From Mesaphorura yosii (Eukaryota > Arthropoda > Collembola > Poduromorpha > Tullbergiidae): 64,000 nucleotides of DNA. The notes beneath the pieces were generated by a model. That model was not told the DNA's origin, did not search any database, and worked only from the letters and a program-made list of their open reading frames with translations. Made by a program: the position numbers and the translations under genes. The stretch is taken from contig WIXG01000356.1 in the NCBI GenBank assembly GCA_009869945.1, positions 1-64,000 of the forward strand. The letters are read 5' to 3'. Shown here in pieces: positions 50,983-63,108 of the stretch (position 1 is the stretch's first letter; each line of letters begins with the position of its first letter).

Positions 50983-51911
50983 TTAGCGCAGACGTCCACG
51001 TCCAGGTATGAAGTCTGAGTCTGAACCATTGCCGGCAGGGGAGAACGACGATGAAGATGATGAAGCAGAAGTACCATTTGTGTCTTCTGGCTCTCCATCA
51101 TCGTCCGAATAGGAAAGCCCATCGTCTGGAAGTCCATTGATGAACTGGACAAAGTTGACAGCCTTAAGAGCGTTTGTTGATAAATTTGAAGGAAAGAATT
51201 GAGCTAGAAAAGGCTCGACTGGATAGATAAAAGGATGGACTTACCAGAAGTTTCAAGCACTGCTCATACTTTTGTACTATGAACGAGTTCTCACGAGGAA
51301 TCGGTTGGGTTGAGGCAATAATCTTGTAGTCTTGTTCCTCCGAATTGTCCGAACACCGCTTTATAAGCACTGCAAGCCGTCTTCCTTCGGGATCATAAAA
51401 TTGTGTTTCGAAACGGGTTATCCTCTTCTTGAGGTACTGTATTTTTTGGTAAATTTCCATTGCTGAGTCGACGGTGTCTAATTTCTTCTGATATTCTGCG
51501 TTCAGCCCAATATGGATATTCTTGCGACTTCCGAAGGATGATTGTTGGCGCTGCTGCTGCTGCTCATTTGGATTGCAGCTACTAATTGTTGAGAGTGACC
51601 TCTTACATTTCTTTAGCTCAGACCCTACCGGATCCGGTGTTCCGACAGGACTTTGCAACGGAACTGGAACTGGCTGTTCCTCCTTCTTAACCACGACCAG
51701 TTGCACTTGTTCCTTTAAACAATAAGGACAGTGACCAGAGATGTCGGATGTTGTCTGCACATGTTAGAATCTGTAGTCTTAAACAAAATATGCTCACCAG
51801 TACCACCTTCAACACAGCTTCGCCGTCGACAGTCGCAATATTTTCATGTGACAGATATGGCAATGGCGACGCCTCCTCTGTTGCGCCCAATTCCATGCAT
51901 TTGGAAATCAT
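50983..51911 (-). CDS. Unrecognised 267-residue protein with CxxC pair and acidic serine tail
   Basis: I do not recognise this family. Exons 51798-51911, 51245-51754 and 50983-51162 join in phase 0 to 267 residues. The N-terminal part (SHENIATVDGEAVLKVVL) looks like a small beta structure, followed by GHCPYCLKEQVQLVVVKKEE with a single CxxC pair. A glutamine-rich linker (NEQQQQRQQ) leads to a helical, probably coiled-coil region (YQKKLDTVDSAMEIYQKIQY, KKRITRFETQFYDPEGRRL). The end is Ser/Asp-rich (DDGLSYSDDDGEPED, poly-Ser) and closes with the basic PGRGRLR. The acidic and basic low-complexity regions suggest a nuclear protein; this is inference. The ATG at 51911 follows a possible acceptor, so an upstream coding exon is not excluded. 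Confidence 0.7.
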
Positions 51912-53797
51912 TCTCACAGCTTATGGTCAATGTATGACGATCGACTTCTAAATGTCAATACGACAGTGTCCACAGATGCTATACTCCAAGATCAATGATT
52001 GTTGAATGGGTTTTGTAAAACCACGACTTTAGAACAAAGTTTGTGTCCACAAAATCCACAGGCGAGAAAGAGACTCTCTGACGCTAACTCCTCGAAAGCT
52101 GAACTCCAAATGAGCTAAGAGAGCATGAGGTCCTAGTAATTATACGACTCAGATCATGCCGTCACACAACAGCAAACTGGAAAAGAGATCATGAATCTCA
52201 CCTCCACTCCGCGAAAATTGCGTGAACTTACCCTGCATCATGCATGTTTACGCGTGCAAGGCTGAGTTCATTGACATGCAGGATTACACAATCACACCGA
52301 ACTGTACCTCCACTATCGTAACTGGGCAAAGTCCTACCGCAGTGGTGGGTGCAATGCATTCTGGATGTGATTGAACTTTATAAGATTCCTGATTCCCGAA
52401 CAATTTCATGAACATGACCCCAGTTAGCCGTGACCTTTGCGTACAAATTGTATTGCACTCGGGCCAGATCTCTACGGATATAATTGACCTTTTGAATATT
52501 GAGTTCCATAACACGTTCACTACAAGAAGTTGAAAGCCGGCATGACATCCTGGTCCTACCTCCTCATACCGCAAAGAAACGAGACATGACATGACTCCCG
52601 AATGAATGGTTGAAAATTCAACCCGGAAGAACCGGCTAACGTAACACATGGCAGGACAAAGGAAGGAAGAAGAAATGAAATGCGTGGAAATACCGAGTTT
52701 AACACACGGCAAAAAACCTACTCTTCTCATTACATAACTCGTTTTTGATTCTTTCGGTTTGTATTTGGTGTCGTGGCCAGACAGCGCAGGTGACAGCTCT
52801 CTGCTGTGAACAATGTGGCTTTAACCTTTGCTCATACATGTGAGAAAGATTTTTGCAAGCTGGCTGGCACCTTGATCGTATCCGAATCCTCTAATTATGA
52901 GTTACGACATGAGATTGCACGCTAATCCACTGAATCTGATCAACCCGATGCGCACAGGAAAAGCAGGTCTTGACTTACTGGGCAGGCGTGGGGTTTTCAG
53001 CTTTGCTGTTGCGATCATCTGACAACTGACATTGGACAAGAGTTGAATATTATTGTTGTTGTTTATGAGTATGCATAATAAACCTCAGATAATACTAAAG
53101 TTAAGAAGCACGAGACCTTCACTTTCATTTTCTTTGGTAATTGTGTTGCATTCTGCACTGCATGAATCATTCGAATAGTCTAACGTCAGAGTAGGATGCA
53201 ACGTGGAAAACATACGTAATCACCACACGCCAAGTCTAGTCTGACTGCTTTGTTACGTCTGTAATAACTTCACTAAAACACTAATGAGTAAAGCAGCTTG
53301 ATGAAGAATTTTATTTTGCTGACGTGCAATTTCATCTCGGGAGTGCGCAAATCGTCTCAGTTTGTGGTAGGCAAGACTGAAGGAACAATTTAAACTGTCG
53401 CTCAATCCATTGTTGCAAATAAGAGTAGCGTGCATATACGTGGCTAGAAACAGACGCTTGATTGCCACGAAGATCGCGTGTTCAAAGTCCGAAGACATTT
53501 ACTGGTAAAATCACAATCGTGGTTCGTAAACGCAAATCACCATGAGTAAACTTTAATTGTCACTTTTCTGTGTCAAGTACACGGAAAACAGCGAATATTC
53601 TCATTTTTCTCCATATTGTACAAGAGCGAAAACAAATAGGTTCTGAAGATCTTTGTGCTCAGGTTTCAGTCGCAATTTGAATCTCATCAGCAACAGTTCG
53701 AGCTCACAGTTCCCGAAAAGTACAAACTACATTTAGGCTAAGACAGAGTCTGCAAGCAAAGTGATATCGCTACATTTAATTTATTCCAACAATCAGC
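51912..53797. other. Intergenic region between the 267-residue gene (-) and the CRAL-TRIO gene (+)
   Basis: About 1.9 kb holding the divergent promoters. Two minus-strand open frames occur, at 52284-52730 (148 codons) and 53253-53498 (81 codons, ATG start, helical-looking). Neither resembles a family I know and neither joins obviously to a neighbour. Confidence 0.5.
53253..53498 (-). CDS. Hypothetical small protein, weak candidate
   Basis: An 81-codon frame with its own ATG (MSSDFEHAIFVAIKRLF) and stop, in the upstream region of the CRAL-TRIO gene. The translation looks amphipathic and helical (RRFAHSRDEIARQQNKIL). A frame of this length is expected by chance in a window this size, so it is only a candidate. 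Confidence 0.2.
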   Translation of the reverse strand: MSSDFEHAIFVAIKRLFLATYMHATLICNNGLSDSLNCSFSLAYHKLRRFAHSRDEIARQQNKILHQAALLISVLVKLLQT

Positions 53798-55750
53798 ATG
53801 GTTGCTTCCTCACTTCTGAGTAATGCGAAGGATGTGGATCCTGAAGATCAACTCCCTGTTCTCATTGCCAAGTTACGACAGATCCTCAAAGGTAACATTC
53901 GTAATATCAAATATCTTTCGCGTCGGTTTGAGAGTTGAGGCGAATTGAGACTTCGCTGAGACGCGACGATGCATTGTTTTGATCATTGCCATTTTCTTCA
54001 GGTGAAAAGACTTTAATGAAGTACAGATCGGACGACGAGTTCCTGTCAAAGTTCATTCGTGTTCGAGATTATGATGTCAACAGGGCACATAGTGGAGTAT
54101 GTGGACTAAAGGCGCTGATCTCTGATTCTCGTCCTTGCGACCTTGCAATAACCATGCATGTTATTTGCAGATACTCAAGTACTACAAGAATATTGACCGA
54201 AATCACGATCTGGTAACAAACATCAGACCGAGTCAATTCATCCCAGTGTTTGATGCCAGAATTACAATGGTCTTGAAGGGAAGGGACAGGTTTGGGTCCA
54301 CAGCCGGACTTGCCAGACTGGGTAAAGCGAATCACTTCCTTCCATTGAGACAAATTCTTGGAACGAATGTTGAAAACGACGTACGTGTCTCATTTCCACT
54401 TCCAGGGGCTTGGGATCCTAGTGAAATCAGTATTCATCAAGTCCAGCTGGCCACTTTGTTGCAAGCTGAAGAAGCAATTCGAGACAAAAGCACTCAATTA
54501 AATGGTGCTGCCGTCATATTCGACATGCAAGGTCTTTCACTCCAACACATTCGACAGTTGTCTGCCACAGAAATACGACGCATTATAGTCACTGCTCAGG
54601 TGAGCGACTGAGCGAGCAAGGTTATCCCGCATGTGCAATGTGCATAATGAACGTCACGAAGTCATGTTTCAACTCCGTATAAGGTCAGATGTCATGTTCT
54701 TTTCAGGAAGGACTCCCGCTGAAAGTTGCTGCTGTGCACTTTATTAATTACCCGTCAATATTTTGGGCACTTTACTACATCGTTCAAGGATTTCTTAAGG
54801 AAAAAATCCGGAAAAGAGTAAGTGTGCCACTGGCACTGTTAGCTTCTTCAATTATTGTCGTTACCTCGACTATATTGCGTGATATATGCTAATCATTCGT
54901 GTAGGCGTTTGTATCAGTGAGGCAGTGACTTATAAATAGCAACGTCAACTGAACCTCTTATTTAGTGATAGTTGATATTTTAGCGTAACGACGTGTGTCG
55001 TTCACGTTGAAAGGAAGAGTAGACATATTTGCTTTTATTAAAGGTGCAAAAAATCTCAATGGCAGGAGTCATAATGAAAAATGCCGAGTCATGAATTCAA
55101 TCTCAGCCGATTGCCGACTGAGCTAGTGACTCTCAATTTACTCTCACAAGGAGTATAAAATCTATGGCTAATAACGTGGGCAAACTGCGACTGTTTGCGT
55201 TTGTTTGAATCTGTAAATTCGAGCGCACGCTTACGAGAGTGGCTTCATTCTGTGCTGCGCCGCCGTCGTCTAGGGTTTGTTTGTATGCGGAAGTAATTAA
55301 AATTAAATCGGGATGCTAAACGATGGCTCGCATCTTTCCACTGTAGCGTGCTGTGATAATGTCCGCTATAAATTTTGAAAGTTACTTGACGAATTTACCG
55401 ACGTGGTGCTTTGATTGCAAAAATTGCAATGATGTAAGCCGTTAACTGTTAAACTGCCAGCCGTCATAAAATGAAATCCTGCACGAAATGCTATTCTATT
55501 TTCAGACTCATTTGCATGGCAGTGTTGAATCTTTGCACGAGTACTTCAGCCCAGATATGCTTCCCATTTCCCTTGGTGGTAAGTTGGAAATTGAGGAGGC
55601 TATGGAAAATGAGATTGTAGAAAGCCTTCTGAAGCAGGACAGAATGTATGAAGGTAAGCGTGTATGACGCCGACGCGTGCAACAATTTTGACAAAATTGA
55701 TGGATCTACTAAAATCATTTTCTCATGTTTATACAGATTACTTCCAATGA
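53798..55750 (+). CDS. CRAL-TRIO domain lipid-transfer protein (alpha-tocopherol transfer protein / clavesin-like)
   Basis: Cytosolic SEC14-like protein that binds a hydrophobic ligand such as a retinoid, tocopherol or phosphoinositide. Exons 53798-53891, 54002-54096, 54171-54321, 54406-54599, 54707-54817, 55506-55653 and 55737-55750 join in phase to 268 residues; human TTPA has 278. The N-terminal CRAL-TRIO-N helices (DDEFLSKFIRVRDYDVNRAH) precede the lipid-binding domain: LARLGAWDPSEI, AAVIFDMQGLSLQH, GLPLKVAAVHFINYP and the closing LHEYFSPDMLPISLGGKL. The intron at 54322-54405 is 84 bases, in frame and stop-free. Skipping it restores the family's RLG-x-WDPS junction. The last coding exon adds only DYFQ. 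The ligand cannot be told from sequence. Confidence 0.92.
54818..55505 (+). other. Fifth intron of the CRAL-TRIO gene
   Basis: A 688-base intron, by far the largest of this gene. It contains the tRNA-like minus-strand element at 55086-55132. Confidence 0.75.
55086..55132 (-). ncRNA. Shortened tRNA-like element with a perfect Pol III A box
   Basis: Read on the minus strand, TAGCTCAGTCGG (55114-55125) matches the tRNA A-box consensus TRGCNNAGYNGG exactly. It sits in a hairpin (CTCAGTCGG / TCGGCTGAG) enclosed by a second stem (GAGTCA / TGACTC), and is followed by a degenerate B-box-like GATTGAATTC. The whole is 47 bases, too short for a tRNA, so it resembles a tRNA-derived SINE head or tRNA fossil. 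No repeat copy is seen in the window. Confidence 0.3.
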
Positions 55751-57285
55751 AGCGCCGCATTGGAATTCAATCTTCAAGCTCAAAACAACTACAAAAGTTG
55801 CCGAAAACTCAACGCGAACAGTCATTTTCAGTTGTCTACAAATGCTACTTCAGACAGAAAATGTAGACAACTTGAAGACATGGCTCTACCTCTAGTTAAT
55901 TTAGAATTAATATATACGCATTTAAATTTTCTGAGCACCTGTGGAAGAAAATATCAAACCTTAGCTCAAGATCTTAGCATAAGCCACCCAAGTTGCCAGC
56001 AAGAGAGAAACCTGAAACTGCGATAAACATAAATATCTACAAATTTAACCACTGTCAGAATAAAAGAATAATTAAGTCTTTGCTTTTAGGCTTCTGTTTG
56101 ACGCAATGTTGAAATAATTCCATTGTTCGAATGTCGTAAAGTCCACTCCGCCGGCTGGGTGTCAAGAACATCCTCTGTCCAGTCGAACATGCGATTGTCG
56201 CTCAAAGCTTCAACGATTGTTCAGGGATGAGAATTGCGTATGAGACATGGCAATCAGCAAGCTTCGACACACAAAGACAGACAACTTCTTTAAAAGTCCC
56301 CGATTTTTGACTATTCAATGCAATGTGCAAGGGAATGGACAATGACGCACTATAATGGTGATTTATTCGCCAACGTCAAATCAACAACTATATAATCTAC
56401 GCTTCTAGTAAATAAGTTTCAAGAATGACTGGATTTGAGACCTTAAAATATGTGCTCGTGAAACGCTCGTCGCAATGGCTTGGAATAATTTTTGTGAACC
56501 TCTCAAATTGTGAAGTCTAAAAGCAGAATTAAATTATCCTTACCTAAGTCAGGCGTTATAAAATTTCTTTAGTGCAAACTTTACACAATTACATCATTGC
56601 GTACAACTTGAGTTGGTAGCATCATAAGTTTTGGGTAAAAAAGGTACTTTGTTAACATTGCTACTAAGGAATACAGTCGAATACATTAACCTCTTGGAAC
56701 TGTATTGTTGGTCTATGGTCGTACATTTTTCATAATTATTGGTGCAATAAATTCAAGCTGAGTAAATGCAATTGCTGATTGAAGTAGTTGAAGCTGGAAT
56801 TTGTTGCAAACGTATTTCAGTTTTTGGAAGTGGTTCATTCCTACTTAATACTATCAGTTCTTTGGTGTGTGACGAACTCGTTCTTGAAACTATCCTTACA
56901 ATTTAGAATTTACAACGTGCATAACAATAGGAATGTCTAGTAAAATCGAATCTTGAGAACAGGCATGAGTTAATCGGGGATGATTGGGGAATTCAGAAAT
57001 TATCAGAATTTTTAGGAGTAACAGCGAAGGGATAGCCAGAAACGACGGATGCGGAGCGCAGTAAACACTAACCGGAAGCATCGCGGTTTTGCCTCCCTAA
57101 TTCTTTGGCAATATTTCTAAGCCCGTACATTTGGAGAACGCATTCCAAAATCGTATAAAACGGGAAATCACAGCTGGAAAGTTACTGGTCGAAAACGTAC
57201 ATCATGGCAAAGTGTATGCGATAACCCTAGTCACAGTCACAATAAACAATACCGAGTCCTACTTAAAGCTAACATTATCAAGAAT
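55751..57285. other. 3' flanks of the convergent CRAL-TRIO (+) and FUT8 (-) genes
   Basis: About 1.5 kb holding both 3' untranslated regions. The CRAL-TRIO poly(A) signal is at 56059-56064. The best FUT8 candidate is TTTATT at 56362-56367. The plus-strand frame at 57131-57349 has no ATG and no known similarity. Confidence 0.5.
56059..56064 (+). terminator. Poly(A) signal AATAAA, end of the CRAL-TRIO gene
   Basis: It lies 309 bases after the stop codon. Confidence 0.5.
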
Positions 57286-59601
57286 TCAAGATGCATCTGA
57301 TTTGAGCCACCATTTATTTTCAGGAAAGTCTACTTTGTCGAACACGTAACGTGCCTTGAAGGAAGGAAACAGTCCCATCTACAAAAGAAAACCATACCGT
57401 TTAGAATCTTATGAAGAAGCTGAAAAGTAGAAATACTTAAAAGTTTGCTTACGCGATTAGTTCGCCGATTAGTTCCCTTCGACATACCATTCCAATGATT
57501 ACCAGCCAGTCCAATCAAATCTCCAGTTTTTAGCTCAATTTCATTGTTGTTTCGAGGCTCGTGATCTTCCACTGCAACTTGATTAACACCAATTCCCCCA
57601 CCATAATAATAAACATCGTCTAGCGAGACGAATCTTTCCGACGCATCAGCATGGCGAGCTTGTATCAATTCATAAGCTAATCGGCAAACCTAAATCAACA
57701 ATTGCGAACACGTTTAATAAGATATTCTAAACTTTAAACTAAAGCTGGTAGCAGCATCTTACCTGAGAAGAAAAGGTACAAATGACTAAATCACACTCAG
57801 CTAACAAGAGGACATCTTGAATTATTCCGACGAGACCATTATATCGTTGCGACACCGATGCAGACTGAGCAACGCTCTTATCACCAAGCACTTCCCAGCC
57901 TTCAGATCCGTATCTATTGTAAACCATGTCACAGTTGATTGAGTTGAGGAGATTGTTTCTAACCTACACGCTAGATTAATATTAACATCGATCGAACGTA
58001 CGTCCTCATTCCTTCATTAATAACTCCAGGATCGTCTGAAGCTATGAACACTCGTTTTTTGACTTCAGTTCCTTGAACATGCTTCAGAATATCAAAATAC
58101 TCTTGTGCGTGGTCCATGTAGTCTTTCAACGGATGGAAGGAGGCTTCGGTTCCAATTTTGTCGGTCCGACGGACGTGTATTCTGTTGAAGGATTCACTTG
58201 CTAATGTTAGTTCACGCTCAATTCATTTTGGATCATTTATTGCAAATTGCTTACCCAACAATCGGAGAATTACTGTGGAATCCCAACTTCTCCCTACTCT
58301 CATCAATGAGCTTTTGTGTTTGCGGCTGAAGTCGTAACAAGTAGATCATAAACTGGCCAACCCACCAAATATGTGGTTCTCCGTGACTGTTTTCGAGTCT
58401 GTCGCCTATATCAGCGGGAATGGCTACCGGCAGAAATGGCGGTCTCGGTTTCAAGAAGTCGACGATTGGTAATTGTATCACTTGAGCATCTGTTTTTCCA
58501 GCTACGTGCACAGAAGACAGATAAATATAGTCAAATGTTGCCACACATGCTTACAATGACTCACAGGATCCCAAGCGTATACTTACTTGCCCAGTCAGCT
58601 CTGGATCTTCCATTTTGTTTTTGACAGGTATCACTTAAAGGTAAGAAAACGTTTTCCCAGCCCTTTCTATTATACCTCCAACCTTTTGATTCCAACACTA
58701 ATGTTCGGGAGGTTGCGTATGCCATAATCAAGCAATAGCACACATGATGAACTTGACATCCGAAACCGCAACCTGGTGGGTATGAAGAATTTTCGTCAGT
58801 ATCAGTATCTAAATCTGTGATCTGTGGGATAGAGTACAGACTAATTACCTTTGTTTAGAGTACAGACTAATTTTTTCGCCGTATCACAGTCGTTGGGATT
58901 TTGTAGTTCATGTATGCGATTTTGGACAAGTTTGGACAGCGCGTCTGCTTCTCTTTGTCGAGCCGGTTCATAACCATCCTGTTGCCTTAAAGTTATTATG
59001 TGAGCCCTCAGATGCCTGCAATATTGACAAAAAAGCAATTAAATGTAATTCAATAATTCTTTCGGGAATGAGAATGAATCACGTACTTGTACACTTCTTC
59101 TATTTGCTTCATGTCTGTCTCGCCAATGTTCAAATTTTTGGACCTCACATTATACCAGAATTCTTTAAGATCCAGCTCAAGTAATCTCCTTGTTTTCTCA
59201 TATACAGTGGACGGTTCACCATTGTTGTGCGGCTGAATCGACTTGTCGTCTTTATTTAAGCTGGCTAGTAAGTCTGGTGGTAGGAGATCATTGCTCGAGC
59301 TTCTATCCCCCAAATCTCCGTCCTTGTTCTTGTTGGAGCTTATATAATGTGAAATGATTTTCTTCATTTCAATGTTATTATCCTTCAGAGCTTGGAACTC
59401 TCTGAACGCGTCGTCAAGTCTTCTCAGAAGCTCGGCACTATCTGCTATCGACTCAGAAGCGCCACCGCCCGTGGAGGGTAAATACCGGTTGTTTTGAACA
59501 GACGCCACATTTGGATACAATGATGTGATGCCCATCACCATAAACCAGAGAACAACCACAAAGCAAAATACTTTTGCAAAAAATACTGGCGACACCATCA
59601 T
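57286..59601 (-). CDS. FUT8: Alpha-1,6-fucosyltransferase (core fucosyltransferase)
   Basis: Golgi type II enzyme that adds fucose from GDP-fucose to the innermost GlcNAc of N-glycans. Eight exons, 5' to 3': 59087-59601, 58849-59015, 58587-58772, 58255-58501, 58002-58181, 57763-57913, 57453-57689, 57286-57378; all phases fit, 591 residues (human 575). A short cytosolic end and membrane anchor (AKVFCFVVVLWFMVMGI, about residues 9-26) precede a coiled stem, LRQQDGYEPARQREADALS, a cysteine-containing CGFGCQVHH region, the GDP-fucose motif IHVRRTDKIGTEA, FIASDDPGV, LVICTFSSQVCRLAYE, and a C-terminal SH3 domain (KTGDLIGLAGNHWNGMSKGTN, GLFPSFKARYVF). The first ATG is a tandem pair (ATGATG) at 59601. 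A duplicated segment straddles the donor of exon 2. Confidence 0.95.
58830..58872. repeat. Tandem microduplication across the FUT8 exon 2 donor
   Basis: The 17-base segment TAGAGTACAGACTAATT occurs at 58830-58846 and again at 58856-58872, 26 bases apart. One copy is coding sequence of FUT8 exon 2 and the other is the start of the following intron; the splice donor lies between them. Confidence 0.8.
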
Positions 59602-61235
59602 GACAGTTGCCTTGAGTGGGAGGGTTTTTAGTTCATCCAGAAACAACGAAGTATGAACATGATTCTGAGGAATCGAAGAAACGTCCCTAGTATTTGAACT
59701 AGTAGACTTCACAAGGGAATACTCCTTCAGAGAATAGGGCCACGTAAACCCACTATTCCATTAATCATTGCACTGGAACTGCAAGCTGCGAAAGTACTTG
59801 CATAACGTGCAGCCGAATTTTCCTCTAAAAAAAACAAATCAAACGCGCATCTTTAGTATTCACATGAACCGCCACTTCATGCTAGACAAGTGTCAATAAG
59901 GAACTACTCCTTTATAAAAAGTGAACTCGGACTTAGAGAGAGGTCAGATCGTTAAATGGTATATTAAGAACAGGATGTAATGTAGGTGACAGGATCTTAA
60001 TTACCTTCACGGCTTTTGTGCGCAGAACGACAAAAAACAATGTTGATGTAATACAAATTGGGTTCCGATCTTGTCTACTTATGGTCCGAATCCATCCAAT
60101 CACGAATGACGGTTAAGGCTATAATGAAGAATCGTATTGTCCGTCATATGAGATCTGATGGATCCTGGTCAGTGGTCACCGCTGTTCAATTAATCAAAAC
60201 TAACTTCACTTTCCATAATTCATTTTGCGGTGTATTTCTTAGGCGTGCACCTTACGTGAGTTCGCGAGACGGTATTTAAGCGTAGTTTTCCGATTCAGTC
60301 AATTCTTGCTGCCAGAATATGTGGATTGAAATTAAGCTGATCCCTTCTTAAAAGTATTTGCGGGCTTGTGTTCTTCGCAAATATGTGTTGCATGTTCTTT
60401 ACGATGGCAGATTCCTATTGCTTGCTGCTGCGGTGGACAGATAAACTCCAGCAAGTCTAAATCCACAGCTGAGTCGATTTAGTTCATTTTTGACACTTTC
60501 AACTTTAAATGGGATAATACGCGATAAATACCTCGCGAATTTCGATTCAGATGTACAACAGTGCAGCACAGCCTTCACTTCTGTTTCTGTATTTGCCATC
60601 AGGATTCGAGATTCGAGACAAATATACACGGTGATGATTTGATGACATAACATGCCTCTGAGCGGAGCTCATTCGAATGTTCACTACGTTGGCCTTGGCC
60701 TGTGTATAAAGTAGTAAAAAAAAAGCAGTGCTTCGAGCTGGTTTGGTTTGACAACTCAGTTAACTTTAGCGGAACTTTAACTTCTGACTCACGACTCACT
60801 CGGTGTTAAACATCGGGAAGGGGTGACTGCATTTACCGGCTTCGACTGATGCAATTTTCTCATCGGCTAAACGGCAGGTGTGTGCTACTTTATTTGCTAA
60901 CATTTATTGCAGCGAGGAAACATAGGCTTCATCTGCAAAATACCACTACAATTATTTTTGCACTTTGCAGGCAGTCGAATTGTGGAAAAAGCTAAAGTAC
61001 AACTGTCAGCGGCTCGCCACTGTATTCTATTCGCTGCCGTAAGTGTCAAGTGTCCTATTAGCTACTTTTCAAATTATTGATTGATAATGATTTGTGAACC
61101 AATATTGTTCACCCAGTCTAATCTAACCACACGACGCTTGACTTGACAGGTGAAGGAAGAAAGCATAACCAGGAAACTACTGTCCACTAAGATATTGGGG
61201 CGACCCTACGCAATTTGCGGCGACTGTCATCCTAA
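59602..61235. promoter_or_regulatory. Shared 5' region of FUT8 (-) and ACBD3 (+)
   Basis: About 1.6 kb between divergent start codons. On the ACBD3 side an untranslated exon appears to end at 61036 (gctgcc|GTAAGT) and to join an acceptor at 61148-61150 (cttgacag) before the ATG. A plus-strand frame at 60058-60279 has no ATG and no recognisable product. Confidence 0.4.
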
Positions 61236-63108
61236 ATGATTGTGGATTTAGCCGTCAACAACAGCGATTCCGCTGCTGCTCCTACGAACACAATCTTTGG
61301 GGCGAAATCGAAGAACGAGTCTTTAACTGTTCGTGAACTGAACGAAAGTGTGACAGAAATAATGTCACAGCATAAGAAATCAGTCACGGAGTCTCCTGAC
61401 CCTGATAATTCACCCTTCCTGGACGAATGGGGCTTTACGTTGAAGCAGTTGTATAATTTGGCTGTTTCATTCTTCAGGGGTTAGTGTGCTGAAAGGATAA
61501 CTGTCATACATGTCAGCTATGTACTAATGAAGGTTATCACCGTTTATTTAGAGAAGGACGGCAAGGCCATACATTTCTCGTATGAGGAAAGATTAAAGTT
61601 AGTCGCTCTCACTTGTCAAGGTAAATCCCTCCCTACTGCTGAATTTCAGGATTATGTCATATCAAACTCTCAACCTACTTATATTGTTTTGCAGTTTCTC
61701 ACGGAAAGTTTGACCCTCAAACTGCTTCACCTCTGGGAGTGTTGGATGTAATTGGGCGAGACCGAAGGTGAGATAAAGATCTGATAGCCTTTAGCTTTTT
61801 CTGATTAGACTGTCTCTAATTTGATCACTAGACTCGCTTGGCAAAATATTGGAGACAAATCAAAAGCTGATTGTATGTTTGAGTTCATTACAACTCTTAA
61901 CAAGCAGTGTCCATTATTCAAACCATTTGTTCAAGCACACAAAACGAGTACAGAGGAAAAATTGAGATTATTGAAGGAACGACAGGCACAAGAAGAAGAG
62001 AAATTGGAAGAATTTCAAGCTGCTAAACAAATAGAACGTCAGGTGGAACAGGAACGAATTATTATGGAAGAGGAAAAACGTAGAATTAAGGACGAATTAA
62101 ACAAGCAAACGTACTCCCAATTCAGACTTTACGCCTACCAGCAGTATCCCGGAAATCCCGAGCAGGTTGGTAGTTGCTTGTCAACCACCAAGAGGAACTT
62201 TTGGAAGGATTTCTAAATGTTTTAATATCTTATTTCAGCAAGCTGTGCTTGTTCGCCAACTCCAGGAACAACATTATGAGCAGTATATGAGACAAGTCCA
62301 ACAACAGCAATTATTTCCTGAAGCAACTCAGGACCAGTCTCAACAAAACGGACAATCCCAGTCAAATGAAGCCTCGAACAATGCTTCAGTCAGTGTTAAT
62401 CAGGCCACGGTACAAGCAGATGTTGCTAGCGATGGGGTGAATCGGTCACCGGTTGGTGCTGGTGCTGAAACTGTTGAACCAACTCGTGCTCCTGACGAGG
62501 AGGAAGACAAAACTGATAACGAAGATAGAAGTAGCCAGATTGCTGCCGCATCAATGTGGACGAGGAAAGATGTGAAGGAATTCAAAGACACCGTGAAAGC
62601 CGAAGGAGGGGAAGCGATTATCAGAGTTGGTCAAGGAGAATCAGTCACTGTAAGTCCCCGTTGTAATCTTCCAACGCAGTTGCCCGTTTAATTTTGTAAT
62701 CTCCAACATTAGATTCGAGTGCCAACTCATGTGGATGGAACATGCTTATTTTGGGAGTTCGCAACAGACTCTTACGACATTGGGTTCGGCCTTTCTTTTG
62801 AATGGACAAACGCAGATGAGCCAGTATCAGTGCAAGTGACGGAAGAAAATTCCTCCGATGAGGAAGAGGATGAGGAAGGACTCACCGAGATACAGGAGGA
62901 CATTGAGAAAGGAAATGACGTCCTCCTGAAGGATGTGACCAAAAATGTCGATATAATCATTCCGGTTTACAGAAGGGACGCTCATCAAGAGGTCTACGTT
63001 GGCAGTCATTTGTTCCCAGGCAAGGGTGTCTACCTCATGAAATTCGATAATAGTTACTCATTCTGGAGGTCAAAAACTCTGTATTATCGGGTTTATTACA
63101 CAAAGTGA
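61236..63108 (+). CDS. ACBD3: Golgi resident protein GCP60 / ACBD3
   Basis: Peripheral Golgi scaffold that binds giantin/golgin and PI4-kinase beta and holds Golgi structure. Six exons, 61236-61479, 61552-61620, 61695-61767, 61832-62165, 62239-62649 and 62713-63108, give 508 residues (human 528). Domains in order: N-terminal low-complexity part; acyl-CoA-binding domain (about 65-165, [52 protein letters not shown]); charged coiled coil ([20 protein letters not shown]); the Q-rich helix [23 protein letters not shown]; a Gln/Ser/Glu linker; [11 protein letters not shown]; and the GOLD domain (about 375-508) with [43 protein letters not shown] and the end LYYRVYYTK. An in-frame TAA immediately precedes the ATG, which fixes the start. 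Confidence 0.95.

Noticed and set aside
52284-52730. 148-codon minus-strand open frame
   Set aside because: Translation is rich in Cys, Met and Val with no motif, and it does not join to the 267-residue gene downstream. Its length is within chance.
57131-57349. Plus-strand frame antisense to the FUT8 3' end
   Set aside because: It has no ATG, partly mirrors the FUT8 last exon, and shows no recognisable protein.
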